From Helicobacter pylori (GTDB taxonomy: Bacteria; Campylobacterota; Campylobacteria; Campylobacterales; Helicobacteraceae): a stretch of DNA of 64,000 nt. The notes below the pieces were generated by a model that saw only the letters and a program-made list of their open reading frames with translations, was not told where the DNA came from and did no database searches. Positions 48,908 to 59,157 of the stretch are shown here, in pieces. Position numbers and translations under genes: made by a program. Where the stretch lies: contig NZ_QBAW01000005.1 of assembly GCF_009689985.1 (NCBI RefSeq), forward strand, positions 100,714 through 164,713, read 5' to 3'. The stretch's first letter is position 1, and every line of letters begins with the position of its first letter.

Positions 48908-49564
48908 TCAATGCGTTCCTTGAATGGTTTCTTTTTTTAGATTAGTTGGTTTGGAAGGGTTTTGTTGAATATCTTCTAACATTCCATAATGTTTTAAAAC
49001 AGAGATTATAGCATAGAGTGAAGAACTTAGAGGGATAGTTGATAAACTTTGATGCGCTTTTTTAATTGCGTCTTTAGAATTTTCTTCATACAACAAATTC
49101 ACTTCTTGTAAAGCGCTCATTTCTTTGAGAATGGGGCTTTTTTCAAGCAAGTTTTTATCTCTAGAGAGCGATGCGTAAGAATATTTGGCAAATGTTTTAA
49201 CGATTCCATTAGAAGATTGTGAAAGCCTTTTAAACTCATTTGCATCATTTCTCTCACTCGCTCTGGCGAACTGATACAAGTCATACAACTCTGGGGCGAC
49301 TTCTTTCAATCTTTTTTGCAAGGCTATATTATTAGGACTCTCTAGCACTTCATTATAAATTTGAGTGATCCGCTCTCTAGTCTGCTCATGCTTATAATCT
49401 TGCAATTTTGTATCCCCTAAATAAGCGATGAAAGCCACCACGATAAACAACAACACCCACTTGTAGCGTTTGAAAAACTTTTCTAATCTAAACGCCCCTT
49501 CTAAAAGCTTTTCATCGCTTTTAAATTCGTTTTTAACCTGCTCTAAATTTTCCTTAATGCTCAT
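48908..49564 (-). CDS. YfgM-like membrane-anchored TPR protein
   Basis: A 218-residue protein with a charged cytoplasmic N-terminus of 35 residues, one membrane helix at about 36-52 ([16 protein letters not shown]), and a helical periplasmic part with TPR-like pairs ([31 protein letters not shown]). This matches YfgM, which in E. coli binds the translocon and periplasmic chaperones and is encoded beside bamB. The next gene is a BamB-like propeller, five bases away. Assignment rests on topology and synteny. Confidence 0.7.
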   Translation of the reverse strand: MSIKENLEQVKNEFKSDEKLLEGAFRLEKFFKRYKWVLLFIVVAFIAYLGDTKLQDYKHEQTRERITQIYNEVLESPNNIALQKRLKEVAPELYDLYQFARASERNDANEFKRLSQSSNGIVKTFAKYSYASLSRDKNLLEKSPILKEMSALQEVNLLYEENSKDAIKKAHQSLSTIPLSSSLYAIISVLKHYGMLEDIQQNPSKPTNLKKETIQGTH

Positions 49565-49998
49565 GCCTTACTCACTCCTGTGCTACCAAACCCCCCGCTA
49601 CCCCTTGAAGTTTCATCTAATTGTTCGCATTCTATAAATTCGGCCTTATAAGTTTTTTGAACCACCCCTTGAGCGATCCTATCCCCTACTTGAACTTTAA
49701 AATCTTTATCGCTCAAATTCGCTAAAATGACCTTAATTTCGCCCCTATAATCATTATCCACCGTGCCAGGAGAATTTAACACCATCACCTGATGATTCAA
49801 AGCCAAACCGCTACGAGTGCGCACTTGCAATTCATACCCCACTTCTAAAGACAGACAAATCCCTATTTTCACCAACCCCACGCTATGAGGTTTGATCATT
49901 ACTTCTTCTACAGCATGCAAATCAAAGCCTGAAGAACCCTCGGTTTGGTATTTAGGGATAAGGGCGTTTGGGTGGATTTTTTGGATTTTAATTTTCAT
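49561..49998 (-). CDS. dut: dUTPase
   Basis: Hydrolyses dUTP to dUMP, keeping uracil out of DNA. The 145-residue trimeric type shows all motifs: [24 protein letters not shown] and the C-terminal [11 protein letters not shown] start at ATG 49998; the frame also has a TTG at 50001. It overlaps greA by 11 bases and the YfgM-like gene by four. Confidence 0.97.
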   Translation of the reverse strand: MKIKIQKIHPNALIPKYQTEGSSGFDLHAVEEVMIKPHSVGLVKIGICLSLEVGYELQVRTRSGLALNHQVMVLNSPGTVDNDYRGEIKVILANLSDKDFKVQVGDRIAQGVVQKTYKAEFIECEQLDETSRGSGGFGSTGVSKA

Positions 49999-50482
49999 CA
50001 AAACAAATCTCTTTATAATAAATGTCTAAAATTTCAAAATCGCTCTCGCCATTAGGCAATTGAATACTCACCGCATCGCCCTTACTCTTACCTATCAAGC
50101 TCTTAGCGATCGGCGAACCAAAAGAGATTAACCCTTTAGCCGGATCGCTCTCTACGCTCCCTACTATCGTATAAGAAAACTCTTTATCGTTGTCTAAATT
50201 AAGGATTTTAATCGTGCTGCCAAAACTCACTTTATTATGGGATAAAACGCTCGGATCAATCACTTGAGCGTTAGCGATAATTTCGCTTAAATCCACGATT
50301 CTTGCTTCAATGAAGCGTTGTTTTTCTTTAGCGGCATGGTATTCAGCGTTTTCTTTCAAATCCCCATGCCCTCTAGCAATATCAATTTCTTTCACAATAT
50401 TAGGCCGTTCCACCTCTTTTAATTGCTTCAATTCCGCACAAATTTTATTGTATCCATGCATACTCATAGGTTCTTTATTCAT
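49988..50482 (-). CDS. greA: Transcript cleavage factor GreA
   Basis: Rescues backtracked RNA polymerase. The 164-residue protein has the N-terminal coiled coil with the acidic tip ([16 protein letters not shown]) and the C-terminal FKBP-like domain ([19 protein letters not shown]). Length is typical. Confidence 0.96.
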   Translation of the reverse strand: MNKEPMSMHGYNKICAELKQLKEVERPNIVKEIDIARGHGDLKENAEYHAAKEKQRFIEARIVDLSEIIANAQVIDPSVLSHNKVSFGSTIKILNLDNDKEFSYTIVGSVESDPAKGLISFGSPIAKSLIGKSKGDAVSIQLPNGESDFEILDIYYKEICFDEN

Positions 50483-50522
50483 TTAATCTCCTAAGCTTAT
50501 TCAGTAGAGATTATAGTAAAAA

Positions 50523-51605
50523 TTAAGTTAAATTCAGCAAAAAAGCCATTTCATTAGCGATTTTTCTCGCGCTCCCACTGGCTAAATATTCCCTTAATCT
50601 CAAACTTTCTTTAAAATAGCGTTCTCTATCCATTTCTTCATACGCTTTTAACAAGCCCTCTACGCTCAAAAAATGCTGGATCAATTCCGGATGTAATTGG
50701 CTCTCCCCAAGCCCTGGAGTTTCATTATTTAAAGCGTTATAAAAGATGTTCGCTAAACCTATATAATGCAAATTGACAAGCATTCTAGCGATCAAAAAAT
50801 CCATCGTTTTAGCCCTATACGCTAACACAAAAGGCGTGCCAATCAGAGCGGCCTCTAAAGTCGCTGTGCCGCTGCAAATGAACGCAAACTCCGCTTCAAA
50901 CAAACTCTTATGCGCATCATAAGAAATTTCAAATAATTTAATGTCTTCTCCATAAAGGGCTTTCAAATCCAACCCCTTAAAGAAACTCGGCACGACCAAC
51001 ACACGCCTTTTAAACCCTTCGTTTTGTTCTAAAATTTGAGCCGCTTTGACAAATAAAGGGAATATTTTAGCGATTTCACTTTTTCGGCTTCCTGGCATGA
51101 ACACTAAAGTTTCGCCCTTAATATCTTTTTTATAGTATTTAATTTCATCTAATAAAGGGTGTCCTACATATTGGGCTTTTTTTTGGTAATAGCCCACTTC
51201 AAAAGGCAAAATCGCTCCCAAAAAATCGCAGTATTTTTCAAGGCTTTTAGCACGCCATTTTTTCCATGCCCAAACTTGCGGTAAAATATAATACATGATT
51301 TTTTTATGCGGATCTTGTTTTTTGATTTTTTTGGCTAGGGGGATATTGAAAGAAGAAGAATCCATTAAAAGCACCATATCCGCTTGTTTGGCTAATTGGA
51401 CCATTTCTTTGTGGGCTTTGAGTAAAAACCCTAAACGGCCTATCACATCTCTAAAACCCATGATAGAAAATTCTCTAGGGCTATAGAGCGCTTCTTTGCC
51501 TTCAAACACCCCAATAAAACGATAATCTTTAGGCAAATTGCGGCGTAATTCCTCTAAATGCGCATTAGAGCTCGCTTCTAAAGCGCTCACTAAAATCGTG
51601 GGCAT
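50523..51605 (-). CDS. lpxB: Lipid A disaccharide synthase
   Basis: Joins UDP-diacylglucosamine and lipid X in lipid A synthesis. The 360-residue GT19 protein has ALEASSNAHLEEL (in place of the usual GExSGD), LMDSSSFNIPLAKK, YYILPQVWAWK, FMPGSRKSEI and the donor site CSGTATLEAAL, all typical. The ATG overlaps the previous stop by one base (TAATG). Confidence 0.96.
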   Translation of the reverse strand: MPTILVSALEASSNAHLEELRRNLPKDYRFIGVFEGKEALYSPREFSIMGFRDVIGRLGFLLKAHKEMVQLAKQADMVLLMDSSSFNIPLAKKIKKQDPHKKIMYYILPQVWAWKKWRAKSLEKYCDFLGAILPFEVGYYQKKAQYVGHPLLDEIKYYKKDIKGETLVFMPGSRKSEIAKIFPLFVKAAQILEQNEGFKRRVLVVPSFFKGLDLKALYGEDIKLFEISYDAHKSLFEAEFAFICSGTATLEAALIGTPFVLAYRAKTMDFLIARMLVNLHYIGLANIFYNALNNETPGLGESQLHPELIQHFLSVEGLLKAYEEMDRERYFKESLRLREYLASGSARKIANEMAFLLNLT

Positions 51606-52066
51606 TATTTGTCTTTCAAAAGGTTTTGGACTTGATAGAGCTTGATTTCTTTATGCAAATCCCTTAATTCAATTTTGAGTAACGAATTTTCAAAATCTTT
51701 TTTAGAGAGATGGTTTTTTAAAAGCCTGTTTTCGCGCAAAACGCTGCGGTATTGCAAATAAAACCCTTCATCAAACACGCGCTTGCTTGGTTTTGCCATT
51801 ATAACCTGATTATCATTAGTGTAAATCTCCACTTCTTCAAGGGCTTTAGGGAAAATCACATCCTCTTGTGTATTTTGTGTTTCTTTGTTTAAGCGGGAGT
51901 TTTCTTTTTCTAATTTTTTTTGATAGATTTCTTGCTTCAAACCTTTTAAGGTGCTCTTTTTCTTACGCAAGATTTCTTGGACTTGCTTCAATTCCAAACG
52001 GATTTTTTTTAAAACTTCTCTAGTGTCTTTAATTTCTTGCTGGTAAGCGTTCAATTCTTCTTGCAT
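51605..52066 (-). CDS. Coiled-coil protein, unknown function
   Basis: A 153-residue protein that is almost wholly helical: residues 1-70 and 100-150 are rich in Lys, Glu, Gln and Leu with heptad spacing. It has no signal sequence or membrane helix. It lies between hypA and lpxB, three bases after hypA and coupled to lpxB by TAATG. I recognise no family. Confidence 0.75.
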   Translation of the reverse strand: MQEELNAYQQEIKDTREVLKKIRLELKQVQEILRKKKSTLKGLKQEIYQKKLEKENSRLNKETQNTQEDVIFPKALEEVEIYTNDNQVIMAKPSKRVFDEGFYLQYRSVLRENRLLKNHLSKKDFENSLLKIELRDLHKEIKLYQVQNLLKDK

Positions 52067-52069
52067 CGG

Positions 52070-52423
52070 TTATTCCGCTAACATTTCCAAAGACAACAAA
52101 CGCATTTCATTGCCTTGAGTGATAACGACATTCTTGCTGTGGCATTTCTCACACACCCCATAATCTAGCGCATTAGGCTTAAAAACATGCGAACAATCCT
52201 TGCATTCTAATTCAACCTTTTCATCTACAATGTCTAAAATAGCGTCTTTACACACCAAAGATTCTTCTCTAAAAGTCTCAAACGCGCTCACAAACAAGCT
52301 CTTATCCATAGCGCTTCTTTCACCAATACCAACCACAACTCTTTCAATCTTATGGGCTTGATTTTTCTTCGCATGCTCTTCGCAAAGAGCGATTAAAGAA
52401 GAAACAACCGAGTATTCATGCAT
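52070..52423 (-). CDS. hypA: Nickel metallochaperone HypA
   Basis: Delivers nickel for hydrogenase and, in H. pylori, also for urease. The 117-residue protein starts MHEYSVV, with the nickel ligand His2, and has a zinc site of two Cys pairs (CKDC and CEKC) near 73-97. It is not next to the other hyp genes, as is usual here. Confidence 0.97.
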   Translation of the reverse strand: MHEYSVVSSLIALCEEHAKKNQAHKIERVVVGIGERSAMDKSLFVSAFETFREESLVCKDAILDIVDEKVELECKDCSHVFKPNALDYGVCEKCHSKNVVITQGNEMRLLSLEMLAE

Positions 52424-52481
52424 ACTAAACCTTAATCTTTAAATTAGCCCCTATTATATTGTATTAGAGTAATCTTTTAGT

Positions 52482-54638
52482 TTATTGCTTCAGATTCAAT
52501 AGGGTGTTAAGGATTTGATCGGATGTGGTTACCGCTTTAGAGTTCGCTTGAAACCCCCTTTGAACCACAATCAAATTCGTTAAGCTCCGGCTCAAATCCA
52601 CATTACTAGACTCCAGTTTAGATCCTGAAATCGAACCCCTACGCCCCGTATTAGCCGCACCGATTAAGGCCTGCCCTGAGTTTCCGGTTTGAGAAAAGAC
52701 ATTCCCGCCTAAAGCCTGTAAGCCCGCATCGTTAGCGAAATTCGCTAAAGCCACTTGTGCGAGTGCTAAAGTCCTGCCATTACTGAACGCCCCTAAAAGC
52801 ACCCCGTCTGAATCAAAGCGGACATCCATCAAATCGCCCGCTTGATAGCCGTTTTGCTCAATCGCATAAGTTTCAGAAATCTTATCCACGCTCGTTAGCC
52901 CATCAAAACTCCCTGAGGAACCAAAGGCTAAATTGATGCGTTGGGGGGCATCAGCGCCATTTTTAGGGTCAAATTGCAAAAGAGGCGGGTTCATGCCTGC
53001 AAGCGATCCGTCATTATTAAAATGCAAACGGCCTCCCTCAAACACATTAGGCCTAGCCGCTGACCCCCCTACTAATTCCCCAGGCTCAGGCACGATCACT
53101 CTAAAATTCCATTCCGCTCCCCCACTCCTATAAAACTCAATGCGCATGGCGTGTTTAGTGCCTAAGCTGTCTATCACATCAATGCTTGTCGCATGCGTAG
53201 CGTGGGTGAATTTAGAACTGCTCGCTGACGCTCCCCCTTCAATTAAAGAAGCGGTATTAAGCCCTTTCATGGCGTTTTTAAACAAAACATTGTTCGTTAC
53301 GCTGTCTGAAGAATACCCGCTCACAAAAATATTGAGATTTTCTTTAATGACATTTTTATTGTCTTTATTATTGATTTCAAACATGCCGTATTGGTTGATT
53401 GTAACCCCTATAGAAGCGGCTGAGTCTTGGTAATTGTCCGCTAAACTAGGATCTTTAACGATATTAGCGTCATGCTGGATTAAGGCGCGCAAGTCTTCAG
53501 TGGTCCTAAACTGCCCAATATCCGCATTAGGGCTAATAGAATGCGTGTAGCTGTATTTGAAAGCCGTTACATCTTTGTCGCCGTCTAAAAAGTTAGCGAA
53601 CGCTCCGGTCCCAGCTTGAGTAACCACAATGTTTTTAAGCTTTTCATCGCCGTCTAATTCATTGGTGTTTTCCAAACGCAATTGCTTGCCGTCCAAATAG
53701 GCTTCAATGCCTGTTTGGCTTTTGACTGCGTTGATCGCATTTTTGGCCGCTACTAGGCTTGAAGTCCTGCTCACCGCTGAATCGTTGGTGAAAGAAATCT
53801 TAACCCCATTCAATTCAAGCGTGCTGTTTTCTGCAGAAGGGAGGATGTCTTTGACCATTTTTGCGCTCTTATAGCTCACCCAAATCCCTTGATTTTCATT
53901 CAATAAAAGAGCGTCGCCATCTTCATTGTATAAAGATCCCATGTCTTCGGCGACTTGAGTTAGATTCGTGCTTGAATCATACACCGGATTAATGCCATCT
54001 GAAGGGGTTTTAGCTGAAGAATCCAAAGCAAATATCGCCGCTGTTTGATCGGCATGCCTTCCAGCGTTTAAATTCGCCCTCATAGAAATGCGGTTACTCG
54101 CTCTGGCTGGCATCACCATTCCAGGATCAATTCTAATGTTTTCTAAAGGGCCGGTGTTATCCACTTTTAAAGCGTCCGTATCGCTCCCTTTATTGCCGGT
54201 ATCGCTCCCGTTTCGCACCCACCCTTGCACCACAAGACCGCCGGTGGTAACCAAACTCCCTTGCGAGTCAAAAAGAAACTCCCCATCTCTAGTGAAATTG
54301 CGCGTGATCCCCCTATCAGGGCTAATGATAAAAAAGCCATCGCCTTGAATCGCTAGATCGGTTTTGACATCTGTGTTTTGGATATTGCCTTGTGAAAAGA
54401 TTTTAGTCGTCGCATCCACGCCTACCCCAAGCCCCACAGAAAAGTCATTCTGCCCTGCTAACCCGTTTTTATAGGGTGCGGTAGCGATGAGTTTGACTTG
54501 AGAGAGCATATCCACAAAAGAAGCCCTAGAATATTTAAAACCAGTGGTATTCACATTCGCAATATTATTACTCTCAATATCCAAAGCGATTTGGTGGGCT
54601 TGCATCCCATTGACACCAGACCATAAAGACCTAAGCAT
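52482..54638 (-). CDS. flgE: Flagellar hook protein
   Basis: Builds the hook of the flagellum. The 718-residue protein has the N-terminal rod/hook motif (LRSLWSGVNGMQAHQ, SNNIANVNTTGFK), long variable middle domains (about 150-560), and the C-terminal helix with SNVDLSRSLTNLIVVQRGFQANSK. It is longer than the E. coli hook protein (about 400) as in other Campylobacterota. A good sigma-54 promoter lies 44 bases upstream. Confidence 0.97.
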   Translation of the reverse strand: MLRSLWSGVNGMQAHQIALDIESNNIANVNTTGFKYSRASFVDMLSQVKLIATAPYKNGLAGQNDFSVGLGVGVDATTKIFSQGNIQNTDVKTDLAIQGDGFFIISPDRGITRNFTRDGEFLFDSQGSLVTTGGLVVQGWVRNGSDTGNKGSDTDALKVDNTGPLENIRIDPGMVMPARASNRISMRANLNAGRHADQTAAIFALDSSAKTPSDGINPVYDSSTNLTQVAEDMGSLYNEDGDALLLNENQGIWVSYKSAKMVKDILPSAENSTLELNGVKISFTNDSAVSRTSSLVAAKNAINAVKSQTGIEAYLDGKQLRLENTNELDGDEKLKNIVVTQAGTGAFANFLDGDKDVTAFKYSYTHSISPNADIGQFRTTEDLRALIQHDANIVKDPSLADNYQDSAASIGVTINQYGMFEINNKDNKNVIKENLNIFVSGYSSDSVTNNVLFKNAMKGLNTASLIEGGASASSSKFTHATHATSIDVIDSLGTKHAMRIEFYRSGGAEWNFRVIVPEPGELVGGSAARPNVFEGGRLHFNNDGSLAGMNPPLLQFDPKNGADAPQRINLAFGSSGSFDGLTSVDKISETYAIEQNGYQAGDLMDVRFDSDGVLLGAFSNGRTLALAQVALANFANDAGLQALGGNVFSQTGNSGQALIGAANTGRRGSISGSKLESSNVDLSRSLTNLIVVQRGFQANSKAVTTSDQILNTLLNLKQ

Positions 54639-54681
54639 GGTTATCCTTTAATTTAAAGAAATTCAATCTATGCAAAATAAA

Positions 54682-54696
54682 GCAAAAGTTGTTCCT
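54682..54696 (-). promoter_or_regulatory. Sigma-54 promoter of flgE
   Basis: On the minus strand AGGAACAACTTTTGCTTT: the GG (54694-54695) and GC (54682-54683) are exactly ten bases apart, the -24/-12 spacing of RpoN promoters. Hook genes of H. pylori belong to the RpoN/FlgR class. Confidence 0.85.
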
Positions 54697-54840
54697 AAAT
54701 AGCTTTTTAGAATGATTGATTGCGGATTTTAAGTTTTGTTAATCAAAAAGATCAGTCAAATTCACAAGTAAATAGGGGGTTTTGTAACGCTACCCCCATA
54801 ACGCTTTTTAAAAGTTATCGCTCAAGCTTAAGAATCTAAC

Positions 54841-55575
54841 TTAACGCAAAATCGCGCATTCATGATCTTGAATCTCTTCGGCTGAAGCGCGATTGGAAGT
54901 TAATGGGTTAAATCGTGTCGCTAATAAGACAAAGGAGTTATCGCTTTGTTGCACCACCGCCACGCCATAGTCCCCCATGCGTTTGCGCGCGTTAGGCACT
55001 TCTTTGGCAAGCATGATAAAGGGGCTTTTTTGCGCCAATTCGCTTTCTGTTACCCGACGCGCCAAATATTTATGCCCATTCAAGCCACCTGATAATGGCG
55101 ACCAACGGCTGTTGATTTTTTTTAGATTATTGTCTAGCTGTTTGCGCGCTTCAAGGCTAATGCAAGAGATGTGGATGTGAAAATGGTTTTGCGATCGCCC
55201 CTTATGAGAGTTAATCGTCAAAGAAATCGCGCTATCAGGAATGGGTTTGCCGTATTTTTTACTCATAAAATCCCGCGCTTGCCAGGATAAATAAAAAAAG
55301 TTAGGCGTTGAAAGATCAAGCAACAAAGGGCTTTCAATACCGCTAATGTGAGTTGTTGGCATCAACAAATATTGCAACGGGCCGTTAATATCTTTTAAAA
55401 CCACATAGCCGGCATCGGGTTTGACTTCTATGCATGGCGAAGGATTCTGATTTTTCTCATAATTAGGCAAACATTTCTCAAAAACAATCTTACGCAACAC
55501 ATTCGGATCTTTAGCGTTTAAACTCATAACAACGATAGCTATCATCGCTAAAAAAAGAAAGCCCGCTTTTTTCAT
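54841..55575 (-). CDS. cdh: CDP-diacylglycerol pyrophosphatase
   Basis: Hydrolyses CDP-diacylglycerol to phosphatidate and CMP. The 244-residue protein has an N-terminal signal or anchor ([16 protein letters not shown]), and the family's HIT-like core with [15 protein letters not shown] and the active NHFHIHISC. Cdh proteins are usually in the inner membrane with the active site in the periplasm. A Fur-box-like palindrome is 77 bases upstream of its start. Confidence 0.9.
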   Translation of the reverse strand: MKKAGFLFLAMIAIVVMSLNAKDPNVLRKIVFEKCLPNYEKNQNPSPCIEVKPDAGYVVLKDINGPLQYLLMPTTHISGIESPLLLDLSTPNFFYLSWQARDFMSKKYGKPIPDSAISLTINSHKGRSQNHFHIHISCISLEARKQLDNNLKKINSRWSPLSGGLNGHKYLARRVTESELAQKSPFIMLAKEVPNARKRMGDYGVAVVQQSDNSFVLLATRFNPLTSNRASAEEIQDHECAILR

Positions 55576-55651
55576 TTTTTTTGCTCCTTGTTTTTAATGG
55601 GAATTTTTACAAACCCTCTTGTTATTTTTCTACAATAGTGGTTAAAAGCTC

Positions 55652-55666
55652 TAATCATTATGATTA
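55652..55666. promoter_or_regulatory. Fur-box-like palindrome upstream of cdh
   Basis: TAATCATTATGATTA is a perfect 7-1-7 palindrome and matches the H. pylori iron-loaded Fur box (TAATAATnATTATTA) at 12 of 14 fixed positions. Confidence 0.5.
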
Positions 55667-55896
55667 TTTTAACGAATTTTAACTTATTAGTAACTTTTAG
55701 TAACCTATTTCTCAAAAGAGCTTTTTGAACACTAACCAGAAAAAACTTAAATTGATGGCATTAAAAATGCTAAAAGAATTTTTTAAAATATTAAATAGCT
55801 TGCGATAAGCAGGTGATAATTTTTCGTCATGCGATTTTATGGGATTGATACTTATCACAATAAAGCGTTTTATAACCTTGATTTAGGTAATATCAT

Positions 55897-55902
55897 TATA
55901 CT
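55897..55902 (+). promoter_or_regulatory. -10 box for phnA
   Basis: TATACT 25 bases before the ATG at 55927, with AAGGA in between. Confidence 0.5.
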
Positions 55903-55926
55903 GATACCACAATAAGGACAACTATC

Positions 55927-56256
55927 ATGCAAGATTTACCCCCATGCCCTAAATGCAACGACGCCTACACCTACCATGATGGCGCGCAACTGGTTTGCTC
56001 TAGCTGTTTGTATGAATGGAATGAAAATGAAGCTAATGATGAAAAATTGATCGTTAAAGATTGCCATAACAATCTTTTACAAAATGGGGACTCGGTCATT
56101 CTCATTAAGGATTTAAAAGTTAAAGGTTCATCTTTAGTGCTTAAAAAAGGCACCAAAATCAAAAATATCAAGCTTGTCAATAGCGATCACAATGTGGATT
56201 GTAAAGTGGAAGGGCAGAGTTTGTCTTTAAAATCTGAATTCCTCAAAAAAGCTTAG
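55927..56256 (+). CDS. phnA: PhnA/YjdM-family zinc-ribbon protein
   Basis: A 109-residue protein with an N-terminal zinc ribbon (CPKC at residue 7 and CSSC at 25) and the C-terminal PhnA domain ([24 protein letters not shown]). Despite the name, the family is not a phosphonate-uptake part and its function is unclear. Confidence 0.92.
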   Translation: MQDLPPCPKCNDAYTYHDGAQLVCSSCLYEWNENEANDEKLIVKDCHNNLLQNGDSVILIKDLKVKGSSLVLKKGTKIKNIKLVNSDHNVDCKVEGQSLSLKSEFLKKA

Positions 56257-56313
56257 GAAAATACAAAAACTTAAGAGTAAGAAAAGCTTAGCGACTTTTT
56301 AAGCTTGTAAAAA

Positions 56314-56529
56314 TCATTTTTTAGAAAAAATCAACTTATCCAGCTTGAAAAAAATCACCGCTCCAATGGTTTGCCCTAAGAAAAGATTGAGCCACAACGG
56401 AAAATTGAAATAATAGAAAATCTCCATAAAAGGCAACATCACCAACGCACTCAACATCCACCTAAGCCAATAAATCCCAAAAAGCTTGGATTTATACTCT
56501 CCGCAAAGTTTCTTAAGAAATTCTCGCAT
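56314..56529 (-). CDS. Small membrane protein, unknown function
   Basis: A 71-residue protein with a charged N-terminus and two hydrophobic segments (about 18-40 and 43-62, RWMLSALVMLPFMEIFYY and NLFLGQTIGAVIFF), ending Lys-rich, a hairpin topology. It lies between phnA and kapA. I recognise no family, but it reads as a real small gene with an AT-rich upstream region. Confidence 0.6.
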   Translation of the reverse strand: MREFLKKLCGEYKSKLFGIYWLRWMLSALVMLPFMEIFYYFNFPLWLNLFLGQTIGAVIFFKLDKLIFSKK

Positions 56530-56613
56530 AAAGATAACCCTTTAAACCCTTTTCGCAAACTCTCCCTAAAAAGGAAAGCCCGCTATCAAGGAATATTCCT
56601 AAATCTCATGCCT

Positions 56614-57489
56614 TTAGACAATCGTATAGGACACTCTTTTTTCAAAAAGTTTGCTCTCGTAATTGCCTAAATCCCTACCATCTACAAGGGCAAAGGCATC
56701 GCCAAAAGTCGCCAATAAGGCAGAATCTAACTGCATGTCTTTATGACGATTCAACGGGATAAAGACTCCCTTGTGGTTATTTTGAAAATCAAACGCTAGA
56801 AATGAATCTTTCAAATATACTTCTACCCTAGAAGCGTTTTCCACCACGCTGTTTTGAGCCAATTTCAAGCCTTGCACTTCAGCACTTTTAATCCCACACG
56901 CATGGCATAAGGACACAAACATGCTCTCTTGTGAAATAGTCGCAAACCAAGGCAAACTCTCGCGTTTAGGCAAATTTTCTTTACCCTCTAAAGCCTTTTG
57001 TCTCTTGGGCATGTCATGCTTGATGAACGCATAAAAATTACGGACGCTTTCTTTGGGGGTTGTTCCCTTGAGCTGGTTGGCAATGTTAGCCACGCTCGCA
57101 TCGTCTCTTTCATAACGCCCCATTGCTACAAAATCGCTCGTTTCAAACAAACGCTCATTCAATTGATAGCTAGCGATCTCGTAAGACAAATGGGCTTGTT
57201 TTTTTTGAGCGCTTTTTAAAAAATCCACTTGCAAATAAGGCACTCCAAAATTGAGCATGCTTTTATAGCTAGCATGATTGCCTTGTAAATACACATTGCT
57301 CGCTACAATACTCGGCATGGGAATGAAAAGTGAAGTGTGTTCTGCAGAATCAAAATCAATGCTGTATTGAGCTTCTATTTTATATTTTGCAACACTCCCT
57401 TTGCTTTCTTCTGCCTGCAAAATCTGTGCTCCTAAAACAGCACTTGTAGCGCCTAAAGCAGTCGTTTTAATAAAATCCCTTCGTTTCAT
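56614..57489 (-). CDS. kapA: Catalase-associated Tat-exported protein KapA
   Basis: A 291-residue protein with a twin-arginine signal (KRRDFIKTTALG and an Ala-rich core cut near ILQAEE). The gene in this position beside katA is known as kapA; its product was linked to Tat-dependent location of catalase in the periplasm. The second half looks like a transglutaminase-like fold (FVSLCHACGIKSAEVQG, then VEVYLKDSFLAFDF), but the usual catalytic Cys and His positions appear to be Thr and Ala, so it may be a non-enzymatic relative. It lies 150 bases after katA on the same strand. Confidence 0.85.
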   Translation of the reverse strand: MKRRDFIKTTALGATSAVLGAQILQAEESKGSVAKYKIEAQYSIDFDSAEHTSLFIPMPSIVASNVYLQGNHASYKSMLNFGVPYLQVDFLKSAQKKQAHLSYEIASYQLNERLFETSDFVAMGRYERDDASVANIANQLKGTTPKESVRNFYAFIKHDMPKRQKALEGKENLPKRESLPWFATISQESMFVSLCHACGIKSAEVQGLKLAQNSVVENASRVEVYLKDSFLAFDFQNNHKGVFIPLNRHKDMQLDSALLATFGDAFALVDGRDLGNYESKLFEKRVSYTIV

Positions 57490-57639
57490 AACTATAACTC
57501 TTTATTGTAATTTTTAAATTCGTTAAATGAATGAAAAAGTAGGACACACCACCAACCCCAAAGGATTGATAAGTATCCAAAAACCTAAATTTTGAAAGAC
57601 AAAGCGTTCCTAAAAAATAAGAACGCTCAAAGAAAAGGG

Positions 57640-59157
57640 TTACTTTTTCTTTTTTGTGTGGTGCATGTCTTTTGCGTGCATGTCTTTCATCATTTTTTGG
57701 TGTTTTTCAAGAGCTTTTTTAACTCCCTCAGCGTATTTGGGGTCAGCTTTCTTGAAATGCTCCAATTGTTTATCCACAATTTCTTTATGGGTAACATGAG
57801 CTAAAGATTCTCCAATAGTGTCATGCAACCTTTCCTTTTCATCAGCTGGCAATGAGCGGTAGTAATCACCTGGTTGGGTGTAGTAATCGCTATCATCAGC
57901 TCTGTAATCCCAATTCCACACTTCAAACTCTTTCTCAATATGAGCTAAGTTGAACTTAGGATCCCTCGCGCTCTTATCTTCTTTATAACCTGGCAATGAG
58001 CTAGGCGTATAGTTTTGTAAAGAGCCGTAGTATCCGTTTTGCATGTAACCATCTCTGCTAGAAGAGTGGAATGGGCACCTTGGTTTATTGACCGGTATCT
58101 GAGGATAATTAACCCCTAAGCGGTAGCGGTGTGTGTCCCCATAAGAGAACAAGCGTCCTTGTAACATCCTATCAGGGCTATAGCCAATTCCAGGAACGAC
58201 ATTAGCCGGAGTGAATGCCGCTTGCTCCACTTCTGCGAAATAGTTTTCAGGATTTTTATTCAACTCTACAATGCCCACTTCCATCAATGGATAATCTTGG
58301 AGATACCAAATTTTAGTTACATCAAACGGATGGAATCGATACTTCTTAGCATCCTCTTCTGGCATCACTTGAATGCTCAATTTCCATTTTGGGTAATCCC
58401 CTCTAGCGATCGCATCGAATAAATCCCTTTGATTGGAATCAGGATCATATTTTCTGATTTCTGCGGCTTCTTCATTAGTCAAGTGCTTAACGCCTTGCAT
58501 GGTGTGAAAGTGGAATTTCACCCAAAAACGTTCGCCTTTAGCGTTGATGAGACTGAAAGTGTGGCTGCCAAAACCATCCATGTGGCGGAAAGATTTAGGG
58601 ATCCCTCTATCGCTCATAACCCATGTTACTTGGTATAAGCTTTCAGGAACACTACTCCAAAAATCCCACACCATGTCGTGGTTAGGCAAATTGGTTTGAG
58701 GGTCTCGTTTTTGAGTGTGGATGAAATCAGGGAATTTGATCGCATCACGGATAAAGAAAACAGGCGTGTTGTTCCCTACTAAATCCCAGTTACCTTCTTC
58801 AGTGTAATACTTCATCGCAAAACCTCTAGGGTCTCTTACCGCATCCGCACTGCCTCTTTCACCAGCCACAGTAGAAAATCTGAAAAAGCATTCTGTTTTT
58901 TTGCCCACTTTAGAGAAAATTTTCGCTTTAGTGTATTTAGTGATGTCTTTAGTCACAGTGAAAGTGCCATAAGCTCCGCTTCCTTTAGCATGCACTACCC
59001 TTTCAGGGATCCTTTCTCTATCAAACGCCGCTAACTTTTCCAAAAACCAAGTGCTTTGTAATAAAACAGGACCTCTAGGACCAGCCGTAATCACATTGTT
59101 GTCATCCCAAACGGGAGCGCCAAAAGCAGTGGTTTGTTTCACATCTTTATTAACCAT
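57640..59157 (-). CDS. katA: Catalase
   Basis: Monofunctional haem catalase removing hydrogen peroxide. The 505-residue protein has the distal His56 ([11 protein letters not shown]), Asn129 (VGNNTPVFF) and the proximal haem-ligand Tyr in [14 protein letters not shown]. The C-terminal tail ([14 protein letters not shown]) is His- and Lys-rich, a feature of this species. I start at the ATG 59157 with AAAGGA upstream; an in-frame start at 59202 would add 15 residues foreign to the family. Confidence 0.97.
   Translation of the reverse strand: MVNKDVKQTTAFGAPVWDDNNVITAGPRGPVLLQSTWFLEKLAAFDRERIPERVVHAKGSGAYGTFTVTKDITKYTKAKIFSKVGKKTECFFRFSTVAGERGSADAVRDPRGFAMKYYTEEGNWDLVGNNTPVFFIRDAIKFPDFIHTQKRDPQTNLPNHDMVWDFWSSVPESLYQVTWVMSDRGIPKSFRHMDGFGSHTFSLINAKGERFWVKFHFHTMQGVKHLTNEEAAEIRKYDPDSNQRDLFDAIARGDYPKWKLSIQVMPEEDAKKYRFHPFDVTKIWYLQDYPLMEVGIVELNKNPENYFAEVEQAAFTPANVVPGIGYSPDRMLQGRLFSYGDTHRYRLGVNYPQIPVNKPRCPFHSSSRDGYMQNGYYGSLQNYTPSSLPGYKEDKSARDPKFNLAHIEKEFEVWNWDYRADDSDYYTQPGDYYRSLPADEKERLHDTIGESLAHVTHKEIVDKQLEHFKKADPKYAEGVKKALEKHQKMMKDMHAKDMHHTKKKK

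Larger units (their letters stand above)
55576..55926 (+). other. Intergenic region between cdh and phnA
   Basis: 351 AT-rich bases. It holds a Fur-box-like palindrome near the cdh side (55652), and the phnA promoter (TATACT at 55897). I see no gene in the middle part. Confidence 0.55.
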
